DNA of 64,000 nucleotides from Primulina eburnea (Eukaryota > Streptophyta > Magnoliopsida > Lamiales > Gesneriaceae). This document shows, piece after piece, positions 46,079 through 57,390 of the stretch. The position numbers and the translations under genes were made by a program. Within the stretch, counting starts at the first letter, position 1, and every line of letters starts with the position of its first letter. The notes beneath the pieces were generated by a model, which made no database searches, was not told the DNA's origin, and was given only the letters and a program-made list of their open reading frames with translations. The stretch is taken from contig NC_133108.1 of assembly GCF_022965805.1 (NCBI RefSeq), positions 22,039,545 to 22,103,544 on the forward strand, in the 5' to 3' direction.

Positions 46079-47608
46079 CACATTTTGATCTGTTCTTTGT
46101 GCTTCTTTAATCCTCCAAATCAAATTAGGTTCAACATGAATGGTAGCAAGTCGTAGTGGCCTACTATCTGTATCAAATTCTAATCCAGACAGACAGCAAT
46201 TCTCAACTAACTTGATAACACCTATCGTCGATAAGGATAAGGAGCAAACCTTTCGACTTAAGGCGTCTCCTGCTGCATTTGACTTCCCTGGATAATATTT
46301 GATCTCGCAATCAAAGTCTTTTAACAGATCAAGCCATCTACGCTGCCTCATGTTCAACTCCGACTGAGAAAACAAGTATTTTAGGCTTTAATGGTCTGAA
46401 TAGATCTCAAATTTCTCTCCATAAAGATAATGACGCCAGATCTTTAGTGCAAATACGATAGCCGCCAATTCAAGATCATGAATGGGGTATCGAGTCTCGT
46501 GAGTCTTCAACTGTCTTGAGGCATATGCTACCACATGACCTCGCTGCATAAGAACACATCCCAAACCTCTGTGAGAGGCATCACAATATACAACGAAATC
46601 ACCCGTACCTGAAGGAATCATCAAGACAGGTGCACTGGTCAGCCTCTTTTTCAGTTCTAGAAAGCTAGACTCACACTCCTCAGACCATAGAAATGGTGCA
46701 TTCTTTTGTGTCAATTGTGTAATTGGCTTCGCAATACAGGAGAAGTCTTGGATGAATTGTCTATAGTATCCTGCTAGACCCATGAAACTGCGTATCTCTG
46801 GCACAGAAGTCGGTCTCGACCAACTGATCACAGCTTCCACTTTACTCGGATCTACAGAAATACCATCTCCAGATATGATATGTCCCAAAAAGACAACTCG
46901 ATTCAACCAAAATTCACACTTTGACAATTTAGCATACAATCTCTCATTTCTCAGTGTCTGTAACACAATTCTGAGATGCTCTGCATGCTCATTCCTGTTC
47001 TTAGAATACACCAGAATATCATCGATAAAGACAATCACAAAATCATCCAAATACCACTGAAAGATTTGATTCATCAAGCCCATAAATACCGCCGGAGCAT
47101 TAGTTAAACCAAAAGGCATGACAATAAATTCGTAATGCCCATACCTGGTTAGAAATGCTGTCTTCGGTATGTCTATATCTCGAACTTGGAGTTGATGATA
47201 TCTGGATCGCAAATCAATCTTAGAATAAACAGAGGATCCGTGCAACTGATCAAATAAATCATCAATTCTAGGCAAAGGATACTTAATCTTTATCGTTGCC
47301 TTATTCAGTTCCCTGTAATCGATACACAACCGCATCGACCCATCTTTCTTTCGTACAAAAAGTACCGGAGCGCCCCAAGGAGATACACTAGGTCGGATAT
47401 ATCCCTTGGCTAGAAGATCTTCACACTGTGCTTTCAGTTCTTTCAGTTCAACAGGCGCCATCCTATACGGAGCTCGAGATATAGGAACAGTACCTGGCAC
47501 AAGATCTATGCTGAAATCTACCTCTCGCACTGGAGGTAACCCTGGGATCTCCTCTGGAAACACATCTGCAAACTCCCGTACTATTGGCAAGTCTGCCAAT
47601 GCCTCGAT
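46079..47608 (-). pseudogene. Gypsy element 3 reverse transcriptase and RNase H
   Basis: From [22 protein letters not shown] motifs [41 protein letters not shown] and [11 protein letters not shown]; RNase [32 protein letters not shown] and YSDH. A TAA at 46388-46390 interrupts the frame where Lys is usual, after which [26 protein letters not shown] and GDALSRK continue in frame up to the copia insertion. (The longer motif strings here are separate adjacent blocks.) The 5' side is out of frame with the protease because of the break at about 47609. Confidence 0.9.
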
Positions 47609-48293
47609 TTCTGTACATCTACCGCATACACAAGGAACCCATCTGCTCCTTTCTGCAACAACTTATTCATAGTCAAAGCCGAAATCAAGGGAATCCGAGA
47701 TCTGGAACCCTTACCGTAGAATTTCCACTCTTCTGCCATTTCTGGTCTGAATCTGACAATCTTGTGGAAACAATCCACGGTGGCTCTGTACTTTGTTAAC
47801 ATATCAATACCCACTATACAATCAAAGTCAGCTAGCCCAAGTACTATGCAATCTAGATCAAGTTCATGACCCTCAAATTGTAAGATGCAATGTCTAACCG
47901 TAGTCACCGATATCAATCCACTTCCTAACGGAGAAGTAATCGACACGACATCCAACAATGACTCAACAGGCAAGGAATGCAATAATGCAAATCGTTCTGA
48001 AATGAATGTATGCGATGCACCTGTATCTATCAATATATAAGCAGGATAACCGCAAAGGAAACAGTTACCTGCAATGACATCGTCTGGTGTATCTTGTGCT
48101 TGCTCCTCTGTCAATGCAAACACCTGAGGCTGTTGTCTCTGAGGCTGACTGCCTGTCTGGCCACCTCTGGCTCGAGGCTGGGTCGGTGGGGGAGTAGGTT
48201 GAAAGGAATAAACCGATGGAGCTTGCCTCTCAGGCTGAGTCACTGAGGCAGACGACCCTGCAGCCTGAAATCTCGATGCACCACTTCTCTGGG
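47609..48293 (-). pseudogene. Gypsy element 3 protease domain
   Basis: Frame with PAYILIDTGASHTFISERFA (aspartic protease active site DTG) and CIVGIDMLTKYRATVDC, preceded by a Gln/Pro-rich linker. It is offset by one base from gag upstream (C run, plus-strand G at 48291-48293) and from RT downstream (A run, plus-strand T at 47609-47611). Plant chromoviruses normally carry gag-pol in one frame, so both offsets look like one-base losses. Confidence 0.85.
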
Positions 48294-49229
48294 ACAGACC
48301 TTGGCATAATGCCCTGGTTGCTTGCATATGTTACATCTGCCCACTACACCCTGACACTGTTCTGTGGCATGCTTACCTCCACAAGTACTACAATATCCAC
48401 TCGTCACCTCTAAACTCTGGCCAGGACCTCTCTGTCTTGACCCGCTGGAGCTCGACGAACTGCTCCCTGCCCTCTTAAACTGTTTGCCCTTAGCTTTCAG
48501 TTGATCTTTTCGTCCGCTGCTACTACCACCGCTATCGAATCTTGAAGGAGGTTGTACTGGAGGTAGTGGTGGTCTCGGACTCGGAGCAACATACGGAACA
48601 CTCCGTTGCCTAAGCAATCCTGCTTCTGCTCCTTTGGCACGGTTCAAGGCTTCAGCGAAGTTATTGGGTCTCCCAGTATTTACCAATGTAAAGACATCAG
48701 GATTTAAGCCGTTTATAAACTGATCTGCCACGGCCTCGTCATTACCTGATACATAAGGTGCAAAGCGAAGCAAGGAAGATAATTTAGCAACGTACTCTTC
48801 AATATTCAATTGCCCTTGCCTCAAGTTTGCAAACTCAGCGCCTTTATCTTTACAGTAGGATATAGGAAAGAATCGCTGATAGAACTCCGTCTTGAACACC
48901 TTCCAGGTAATCTCTGTGCCATGCTGTTCTATTGCTCTTTTAATAGTCAACCACCAATACTTAGCCACGTCTTGCAGTTGATGGCCAATTAGTTTCACTC
49001 GTTTCTCATCACTATATTCCAGAGACTCGAATAACATCTCGATATCCTCCAACCAGCTTTCACATTCAATTGCATTTTCTGTACCCTTTAAGGTCGGTGG
49101 TCGGAATGACTGGAATCGTTTTAATAGAGTCTCCATGGGCGTAGCAGTGACATCCATCGTATCATCAGATGTGCTACCCTGTTCTGGTGCTGGTGGTCGT
49201 AAAGGAACGGCTGCTCTTCTAGGAGGCAT
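48294..49229 (-). pseudogene. Gypsy element 3 Gag
   Basis: Begins MPPRRAAVPLRPPAPEQG (ATG at 49229; an in-frame upstream ATG at 49244 is possible). Capsid region FRPPTLKGTENAIECESWL, KLIGHQLQDVAKYWW and FYQRFFPISYCKDKGAEF. A Ser-rich basic stretch (GSSSSSSSGSRQRG) and two zinc knuckle-like motifs follow, CSTCGGKHATEQC and CNICKQPGHYAKVC. The frame then runs out because of the offset at 48291-48293. It binds and packages element RNA. It is intact apart from the lost connection to pol. The 5' leader of about 250 bp (49230-49477) holds nothing else I recognise. Confidence 0.9.
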
Positions 49230-49477
49230 GAATCTGCTATACAAACAGTTTAGTATACAATCTATACCAACTGTCTCAGCCCTCCTCTTATCATTTACCT
49301 CTGATCCAGAATCGGTTCTGATTCAGTCTTAACCAATACATGATGCAATCAAATCAGATAACACAACACGTAATAGGGAAAACAATCAATCATAATATGT
49401 GCTAGCATGATATAATCAAGGAAGATGACTCGATCTACCCCGCCCATTCTCTCCTATCTCAGTCTACAGAACCTACC

Positions 49478-49489
49478 GCTCTGATACCA
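49478..49489 (-). other. Primer-binding site of gypsy element 3
   Basis: Minus strand TGGTATCAGAGC, initiator tRNA-Met type, five bases from the 5' LTR end at 49495. Confidence 0.92.
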
Positions 49490-49494
49490 CCTGT

Positions 49495-51424
49495 TGTGGG
49501 GACTCGGGCTCTAACTCTTTTCTTTGGGATTCAATGGATCGTTAATATAAAAAGTGGGTCAAATTTTTGCTTTTAACATTAACTTACATGAAAGCTAAAC
49601 AAGAGGAGTCTATGTTATTCAACAACATAATGTACAAACGTAAGGTACAACATGTCTTGTTCCATCCATTCTCAACAACTAGTAATTAAATACAGTACAT
49701 GTCAAAAGTACAACTACTAGTTCTTCTGCTATGCCCGAGATCACCACGCTATGTCCATCTCTCATCCTCTGCGTGACCCAGATCCTGCCCCACCTGTTGT
49801 TATGCACACATACAAACATAACAACAGCCGGAAACTCCGGTGAGAACAAATCCCAATATAAACATGTATACATGCATATAATCAATCTAAAACATGAAAC
49901 ATGATAGTATGAATGTCATCAACATAAACATGCAATGCGAATCCAATCATGTCTAGACTCGACTCATCTATAACTCTAGGGATCCTGGTGTGAATAAGAC
50001 GTCAATGGCTGTCACCTACCCTCCCACTCGGGGTGACTGTACGTCTTATTCCTAGACTTCGGTCAGAGCTGTATCGACGGCTGCAATAGGAGTCAGAGCT
50101 GCTCCTAAGCTGGGATACACCGAACATCTAGATATTTGACAATAGCTGTCAACGACTCTCCTATCTTAAATGCAATGAATATCCATCTGTAAACAAAGCA
50201 TGCTCATATTCATATCTGAATATCACAATGATCTTATATGCTTGAATACAATTCTAGAATCAAAGCATAATCATGTTATAAGATTTGAATATAATTCTAT
50301 AAACAATTCATAAACATGTTACCATATATACAACAATTCTAGTATGTGATTTTGGTTGGGAAACTCAAATGATATCTTATTTGAGTTGTGGCTTCCCAGA
50401 CAAACATGGCATATACCTTTCTTGTTGTGAAATAAATCGAAGTCTCGAAGTCGGAATACAAACTCTGTCACTCCAAATCTGAAATGGCAATGTTGAGACA
50501 TACAATATCAATTCCCAACTTAATTCAACACATAAACAATTCAATAATCAACTTCGGTACAATCCGACGGCATAACGGCGTAATTTCTCGATACCGATCA
50601 ATCCAATTCTCAACAATCACATACCCCATATCAACAACTCATAATCCTCATCCAAGTACAATGTATCATGCTGACTTTACATCATCTCAATTCAACATAT
50701 ATGCTGGAAAATCAATTAAATCTCATACGGTATCCGATAATCGATCCGATTACATTTCTACAATTCTCATAATCATAGGAACACATTCCATAACTCGTAT
50801 CATAATTCCCCCAGCACATATATATCAAGACATGCTGGAATTTAACAAAACATATACCCTTTTGAAGCCCTTGGTGCAAGGAATACAAATTCGAACTTGA
50901 AACTAAATTCGGGTTGCTAAATCTTGAAAAGTATAACTTCAAAGTTGAAAGAACTTTTCCTTCTTCCTTGCCTTTTTCTCTCTCGGTTATCAGCTGAACA
51001 GGAGGGAAATGAAGACACCTCTATATATATCTTGCATTATCTAGGACAAATGACTTGTTCTTTGAAGTACACGTCTCGCGCATATGCGCGGCATCACTCG
51101 CGCATATGCGAGACCCACGGGTCTCGGCCATGCAAAATCTAACACTTCGCGCATATGCGCCGCTTCATCTCGCGCATATGCGCCAAAGTTTCTGGAACTG
51201 CCACGCATATGCGCGCCTGAGCTCGCGCATGTGCGCCAAAGTTTCTGGAGGCGTCGCGCATATGCGTCACTCTGGTCGCGCATATGCGCCGATGCTACTG
51301 TAGAAATATTTCATTTCTTCTCTAGCCAACCGCGGGTGCGGTGTTTCTCCATACCGCAGGTGCGGTCCTGCTTTGCCAATAATTTCAAATTTCTTTCTAT
51401 CAACAATAATTCTTGGGCATTACA
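49495..51424 (-). mobile_element. 5' LTR of gypsy element 3 (1930 bp)
   Basis: Same ends as 32837-34746, about 98% identical by eye. U3 (right side) holds the palindrome array at 51075-51292 and two ACCGC...GCGGT inverted repeats at about 51329-51366. A TATA-like stretch lies at 51022-51030. The remaining 1.5 kb is AT-rich and non-coding. Confidence 0.93.
51022..51292 (-). repeat. CGCGCATATGCGC palindrome array and TATA-like box in U3
   Basis: Eight copies of TCGCGCATATGCGC or close variants between 51075 and 51292, some embedded in longer repeats with CCAAAGTTTCTGGA. The 3' LTR has seven (34417-34615). Transcription runs toward lower coordinates, so the array sits about 45 bp upstream of the TATA-like CTATATATAT. 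Confidence 0.85.
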
Positions 51425-51429
51425 TCTAC

Positions 51430-51538
51430 CCCGCATGGCTTCCCTTTTTCCTCTACCAAATCCTCTACCTCCTCCATTCTTACCCCAATTCTCATTTTGA
51501 CTCTCATCGCCTCCTCCCAGATCATACTCCTCATCATC
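51430..51538 (-). pseudogene. CRM-like Gag, middle fragment between two insertions
   Basis: Thirty-odd codons, open on the minus strand: acidic DDEEYDLGGGDESQNENWG, then basic GGGRGFGRGKREAMRG. They run in frame into the gag part at 32831 after one copy of TCTAC. The other side meets the long-LTR element at 51539; TCATC (51534-51538) is the expected target duplication there. Confidence 0.85.
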
Positions 51539-54500
51539 TGTAGAACCCGAAAATCAGATTACGTATAAGCCATGCATAATTTCTATTATAAAAAAATGAA
51601 TTTTTATGAATATATGAAGTGTTTGATTTATTTTAAAGATTAATGCATAGTTTTATCTTTTCAGGATAAATACGCGAGGCCGGACGGAATTTGGAGATTA
51701 GAGATAAGATTAATAATAATAAAGACATTCCTAAATTTAATTTAAGTCAATGTATAAGTTAATTTAAAGAAATAGGATGTTTAAGGATTTATTAAAATGA
51801 AGTGGAGCTAAGTTAGTAAATAATTATTTAGGTTAATATTTAATTAAAGCTTAAATTAAAATGGATAAAAATTAATCTAAGTATAATATATTCAAGGAAT
51901 TAATCATAGCATTTGAATGTTTAAATTTCAGGACATGAATGCCATTCAATAATCTATCCTAAATTTAATGTGTAAATTCACTAAAATATATTATGAGAGT
52001 GCTAAACTTCAAGCAATTAAAATACAAGAATTAAACAATAAAATACCATGCAAATTAGTAATAATTTTGAATCCAACAATTAAAATATTTGAAATGGTTA
52101 ATAACTTCCCATTCAAAGCATTTCTAAATGGACATTTAGGTGAAGTTAGTTCCTCATTCTAATTCTCTAATGGGTAGTAAATTCAAATACCTTAATTCAT
52201 ATAATTTCCCTCTACTTATTAGACTATGAAATGAGCTTGAATGTATTGCAAGAATTTGAAAGGCATGCAACGACCAATAGGGGAGAAAGCATTCAAATGC
52301 TATTCAAAGCTTTCACTTGTAACCTTCTACCTAAATGCATTTTATGGCTTCTTTAACACCCTTGTAACCATCATCTTCCTTACATAACATACCTACATCC
52401 TTTATACAAGAAAATATCAGAAGCAATAAACTACTGAATCGTGAATTAACAGCAAGAAAAGAGGAAAAACCCACGGTAGCTAGTATTGAGAAGCAATTCG
52501 GAAAAAAAAACAAGACATTCACCTCCTTGACTTGTAACTCCCACCTTAATGCTTATAATGACACCTTTAACACCTCCTATAACACTCCTCTTCATTGCCT
52601 AGCAAACCCACACCTTCATTTTCGAAATACATCAGATAGTAGGCTACTGAATTCGAGAGAACAACAGCACAAGAACAAGAAGGAAAAGCCAACTCCGATC
52701 CCGTCGCGTCGTATTGTCGTTTTGATTTGTTTTTCTTCAAAACAAATTCCAGGCATGTATATGTTGTTTCTTTGCTCTTCAATCAAGTCCTATAAATATT
52801 TTTAACATTATATGTTCAAGATTCGTGTGGCAAAAAACGAAAAATGACAGCAACATCCAAGCAAAAAATCTGCACAGAATTTCTTGGCTCTCTTGTTTTC
52901 CACTTCACGGTTTGGTGTGTTTTTGGTTGCTTACAGGGAGTTGCTCGGTTCCAGGCACACATGGCTGCTACTAGGCATGAATTAGAGTGTGTTAGAGTGT
53001 TATTGGTTCATTAGTTTACATCCATACACGCACAAACAAAGTAATGACAGCAACTTTTACTTAAGTGCAGAATTTGAGTCCAAGGTTTTATCATTTGGTG
53101 GTTTAAGGTGAGAGTTCGAATCATGGCTGTCCTAGGGACTGTAGCCATGGTTAGAACCCTTCTATACCATGTCTAGGACGTGACCAAGGTGTCCTTTCAA
53201 GGTTTGGTTCATGGTTCCCTCAAAATTTTTAAACAACAACACAAGTGCATAATTCGAATTTTCCCTTTCCTATGCTAGTGTGTTTTCGGTTTTGGGGTGT
53301 GGTTTGGTTTGTGGTTGGCTTCTAGCCCTTAGCCATGGTCCAAGCCATGCCTTAGGATGTTGGTAAGAGTCCTTGGGAGGTGGTTCAAGCCCTTGGTCAA
53401 TAAATTTCAGCATTTACACCACAAACGCACAAGTTGCCACTGCTGGTTTTTTTTTGACAACAACTTTCATCTTCGGTTTTGAGGTTGGTTTGAGTCCTTG
53501 GTTCGCTTCTAGCTCATGGCCTTCGACTGGACACTACCTTAATGAGTTAGGAAAGTCATGTTTTTGGCCGTTCGTGATTTGGTTGAGTTTAGAGGTCATA
53601 CGAGAATTTACGGCGAAAGGTGCCAAAATGACTCTCGAAAGAGTGTTTTATGTTTTTGGATTCCTTTCACCTATTTTCGTTTTTACAGTTATTATGCATA
53701 TTTTTTTAGTAGGTTTGGGGTATTTTAATCATGGTTAAACGTCGGTTTAATGTTGGTTCGGGATGGTACAAAGCCATGGTTAAAAATCAAGTTATTGGTT
53801 CTAATCGTCTCGTTTTTGGTTTTATTGTTAAGTTTTTGTCAAGTTAAGATTTATTTCATGTGTCACATATTAGTAGTAAGTCGCAGCAAGCCTGGGAGCG
53901 ATCCAACTCATCCGGTAAAAATAAGGTTATAATTATATTACGTGCATAAAAATATAAAATGTTTATTTTTGAGATATAATCTATATGTCTTGTGGCCACC
54001 TTATGCTTATGGTTTGGAAGTCGGTAGGAAAAACCGAGGAGCTCTCCACCCGGTGACTTACGACCGGTTATGATTATGTATGGGTATGGACATCCAGTCC
54101 AAGGGCTGTGATTGATCTCTACCGCCCAGTATACTGTGGCTTTGTCTGATCAGGAGCTTACGCTATGTTATGGGCCACTTGCTTAAAAACATTATCTCTA
54201 CCAGAAAATTATGATATGTTATGACAGAGCTCTATTGAGCAAAGCTTTTACGTTTGATTTTCAGATATGCACGTAGATATAATTATTCATGATACGCTTT
54301 TCACCATACGCTTTACGATACGTTATTTTTACGTTGCATGTGATTTTATGATATATTTACTTGTTATTCACGATATATACATGTTGAGTCTTTAGACTCA
54401 CTATACTTGATTGTTGTAGGTATTGATGAGGTCGAGACCGCGGACGGAGACCAATGAGCGATCTTGGGACAGCAGTAGTAAACCCGAGGACCTCATGATT

Positions 54501-54739
54501 TAGTTTATGCATCTGTTATTATTCAAACTCAGTTTTAAAACGTTGGATTATTTTTAAATTGATGTTTCCGTTGGATTATTTTTAAATTGTTGGTTGAAAA
54601 AAATATTTGCTTCCGCTGTTATTTTAAAGTTAAAAATTATTTACATGTTTATTTTATTTAAACGAGACAAGATAATTATTTATTTAGAAAATTTTTAATA
54701 ATTCCGCAAGTGTATGAATACAAAATACGGGCCTTTACA
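51539..54739 (+). mobile_element. 5' LTR of long-LTR element (3201 bp)
   Basis: The complete reference copy of this LTR family in the window; copies at 1715-3348, 5991-16949 and 57391-59760 align to it. It preserves the unoccupied site for the solo LTR at 14730 (near 54018-54030). No coding sequence is conserved between copies. Confidence 0.9.
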
Positions 54740-57390
54740 GTTGGTATCAGAGCCTATGATCTTGTAAAGGGTTGTACTACTACTGCTCTCGAGAAGCTCA
54801 TGAAGTCACGTCTTCGGTCTGTAAGTTTTACATTTACGCATTTTATTTAAAGCATGAATTATTTTAACAGCATGTTTTCATGAAATGTTTTACGTTCAGA
54901 TTTTAATTGTTCAGTGTTTATTTAAATTAAAAAAAATAAATTATGGAATTATGCATGTAGGGTACGTTTGAAATTGGACATGTCTAAGAATTCGAATATG
55001 GGGCTTTAGGAGAGGTTGAAAATGATTTGACTATATTAATTTTTAGGTCAGTAGTGTTGATGTCCTCCTTATGGGTTATAAGTTAATCTTAAAAATTATG
55101 AATGCTTTTGAGACTTGTAGAATTTCTAAGAAATTATTAATGGTTCTTGGTTGCTAGTCGAGTAAATTTTTGAGAAGTTCATATAAGCAATAGCGATTCG
55201 AAGACTACGACAATCTTTAGGATTATAAATGTACAATTTGAGAATTTTAAGTACCTATGGAAATGTAAGATTAATTGTGAGAATTTATTTAGGATACATG
55301 CTCTACCTACTTAGAGTTAAGGAAGGAATTGCATGAATTGAGAATTTTAGGGACCTAATTGTAATAACTAATAATTTGAGGACCTAAGTGCAAAAAAAAA
55401 TATATTAAGGGACTATTTTTCGAATTTACCAAATTTTGGAGATTAAATTTCGAATTCGAGAATTTAAAAGTTTAATGAGGTAAAGATGAAAAATTTTATG
55501 GGGACAATGATGCAAATTTCGAAGAGTTGTATGGAAAGTAAATTTGGAGAACTGTAAGAGTCATATTGCAATTTTCAAAATTTTAAGGATTAAATGCGAA
55601 CTTTTGAGGAATTGGAGTTTTAAGTATTTATAGAAATGTAAGACGTGTTATGTGAATTAATTTTGGGTTTAATAAACTTAAGGCTATTGAACCTTATGAT
55701 GCGGGAAATCTATAAAATGAAATTGGGAATACTGAGGACTAATGTGTAATTGTGGAATCTCGAGATTTAGGGAAAAATTGGATGATATTCGAGGAAAGTA
55801 AGAATTAATTTTACAATTTTAAGAAATTTGAGAACTTATTTAGTAGTAAGTGAGAATTGAACGGTTTAAATGGTAGGAAATTTGCGGTTATTTAAGCTCG
55901 AAGGAAATATAGAATATTTAGATGCTTGGGTAATGTTACAATGAATGGTAACCAAGGACATTGTAGGATGAATCAATCTTAGGCGTGAAAATTTAAGAGT
56001 TAGTGAAATAATGATTGTGGCAAATTAAGAATTTAAAGTGATGACGACTTAAGTTAAATTTGATCGGTTAGTTAAGTTATAAGGATAAACATTGAGTTAG
56101 TAAATTTTTGGGAACATAAGTTTGATATATGTGTCACAAGTTTTAGTCATGATCTTAACATTTAAGATTATACCTTGTGAGAATTTAAAATTTTTAGGAA
56201 AGTTGGGTACGATGATGGTTAATATACGTAAAAGGTGAGGTAGACACTTTGTCTTGAGAGATTTTGGAAGTCATTAACAAACTTGGGACTAAACGGATAT
56301 GCGTATTGGAATTATTTTATTCAAAGATATTTGGATTAGGTAAGTTTGAATTTCAAATTTATGGGATATTTGTTTTTACGGAAATTTTGAGTGAAATAAA
56401 AACAAAAGGGAATTAGTTGTGTCCAAAATAAGTTATCAATTGATGAATATTAAGATTTTTATCAAGTAAGGAATCTAAAAGCTTGATATGGGGATTCTAG
56501 AATTCTGTGGGTTATAAATGAAATTGATTTATTAGAGTTAGTCTAATGCTACCATGGACTAACTTACTAAGTTTTATACGCTAGTATTAATTAAGCATTA
56601 AGGATACATAAGGGTGCGACGTTTGCTTCAATAAGGAAAGTCCCAGGGTCTTAGGTCTCAACTTTATTCTAAATGAAAAGGAAATAGTTTAAGCATGTAA
56701 TTTTTGCTAGAATAATTTTATCATTTAGGGGGAAGATCGGTATCGTATCTTTTGGGTTTTATGGATTAAGACCACTCGAACGTAAGATTTGCAAAAACGT
56801 TATATTGGGATGCACTTCTAAATAGTTAGGTTATGTAAGTTTGGAGCGGTAAGATAAAGATTCGATTCAAGGATCTTAGTCTAATATTATTATGGGATTG
56901 AGATAAGGTTTAAACTTTTAAGTGTTTTACTAAGACCTCCTAAGTCGAACTTCATGAATGCCAATACTTGGACTTGAAGCTTTAATATATCTTGAATTCA
57001 ATAAAGTTAAGAAGGGATGCTGTTAAGATTTCAATATTGGAATATAATAGGTCAATGAACATCTTGGGTATATTATAAGGAAAGTAAGGCGCGTTAAATT
57101 TGGACATCCACCTCTAGTATGAGGAATTGCGGGATAAGTCAAAATTCGGGGCTATAGTTGAATAGAACTACGTTACCCTAAGTTCTTTAAGTTGCGATTC
57201 ACAAACAAGGATTTTGGTAGACAAATTTATTTAGGATTGAGGAAACGTAAGGACAGCTTAATATTTATCTTATCAGAGTAGCGCATCGGAAGCGTGGATT
57301 ATTAGTATTTTAGAATTAAGAGTCTAAACTTTTTGTTTATCAAGGATAAGCGAATTTCGAGGACGAAATTTCTTTTAAGGAGGGTAGAGT
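54740..57390 (+). other. Non-coding internal region of long-LTR element
   Basis: Begins with TGGTATCAGAGC (54742-54753, initiator tRNA-Met type) and ends with a purine tract before 57391. The 2.6 kb between has no reading frame resembling gag or pol on either strand. It is AT-rich with a degenerate repeated theme (GAATTT, then GGGACTTAATTGCAAA-like phrases) about every 50-100 bp. The last 60 bp (CGAATTTCGAGGACGAAATT) resemble the 3' untranslated end of coding Tekay-type elements. Confidence 0.75.

Larger units (their letters stand above)
32837..51424 (-). mobile_element. Chromovirus-type gypsy element 3, split by copia element 2
   Basis: LTRs at 32837-34746 and 49495-51424, TCTAC duplications at 32832-32836 and 51425-51429. 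Minus-strand order is 5' LTR, primer site (49478-49489), gag, protease, RT, RNase H, [copia element 36231-46073], integrase with a chromodomain-like tail, purine tract (34747-34759), 3' LTR. Without the copia insert and its duplication it is about 8.7 kb. It interrupts the CRM gag, whose frame continues exactly across the site. Several breaks make it defective. Confidence 0.93.

Noticed and set aside
47581..48327. Programmed ribosomal frameshift between gag, protease and RT in gypsy element 3
   Set aside because: Two offsets in one element, both at short homopolymers, and plant chromoviruses usually use one frame; mutation or sequence error is simpler.
52527..52805. 92-codon frame conserved at 58380-58658
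   Set aside because: Conserved only because both lie in the two LTRs of one element; the older copy B near 13060-13260 does not keep it.
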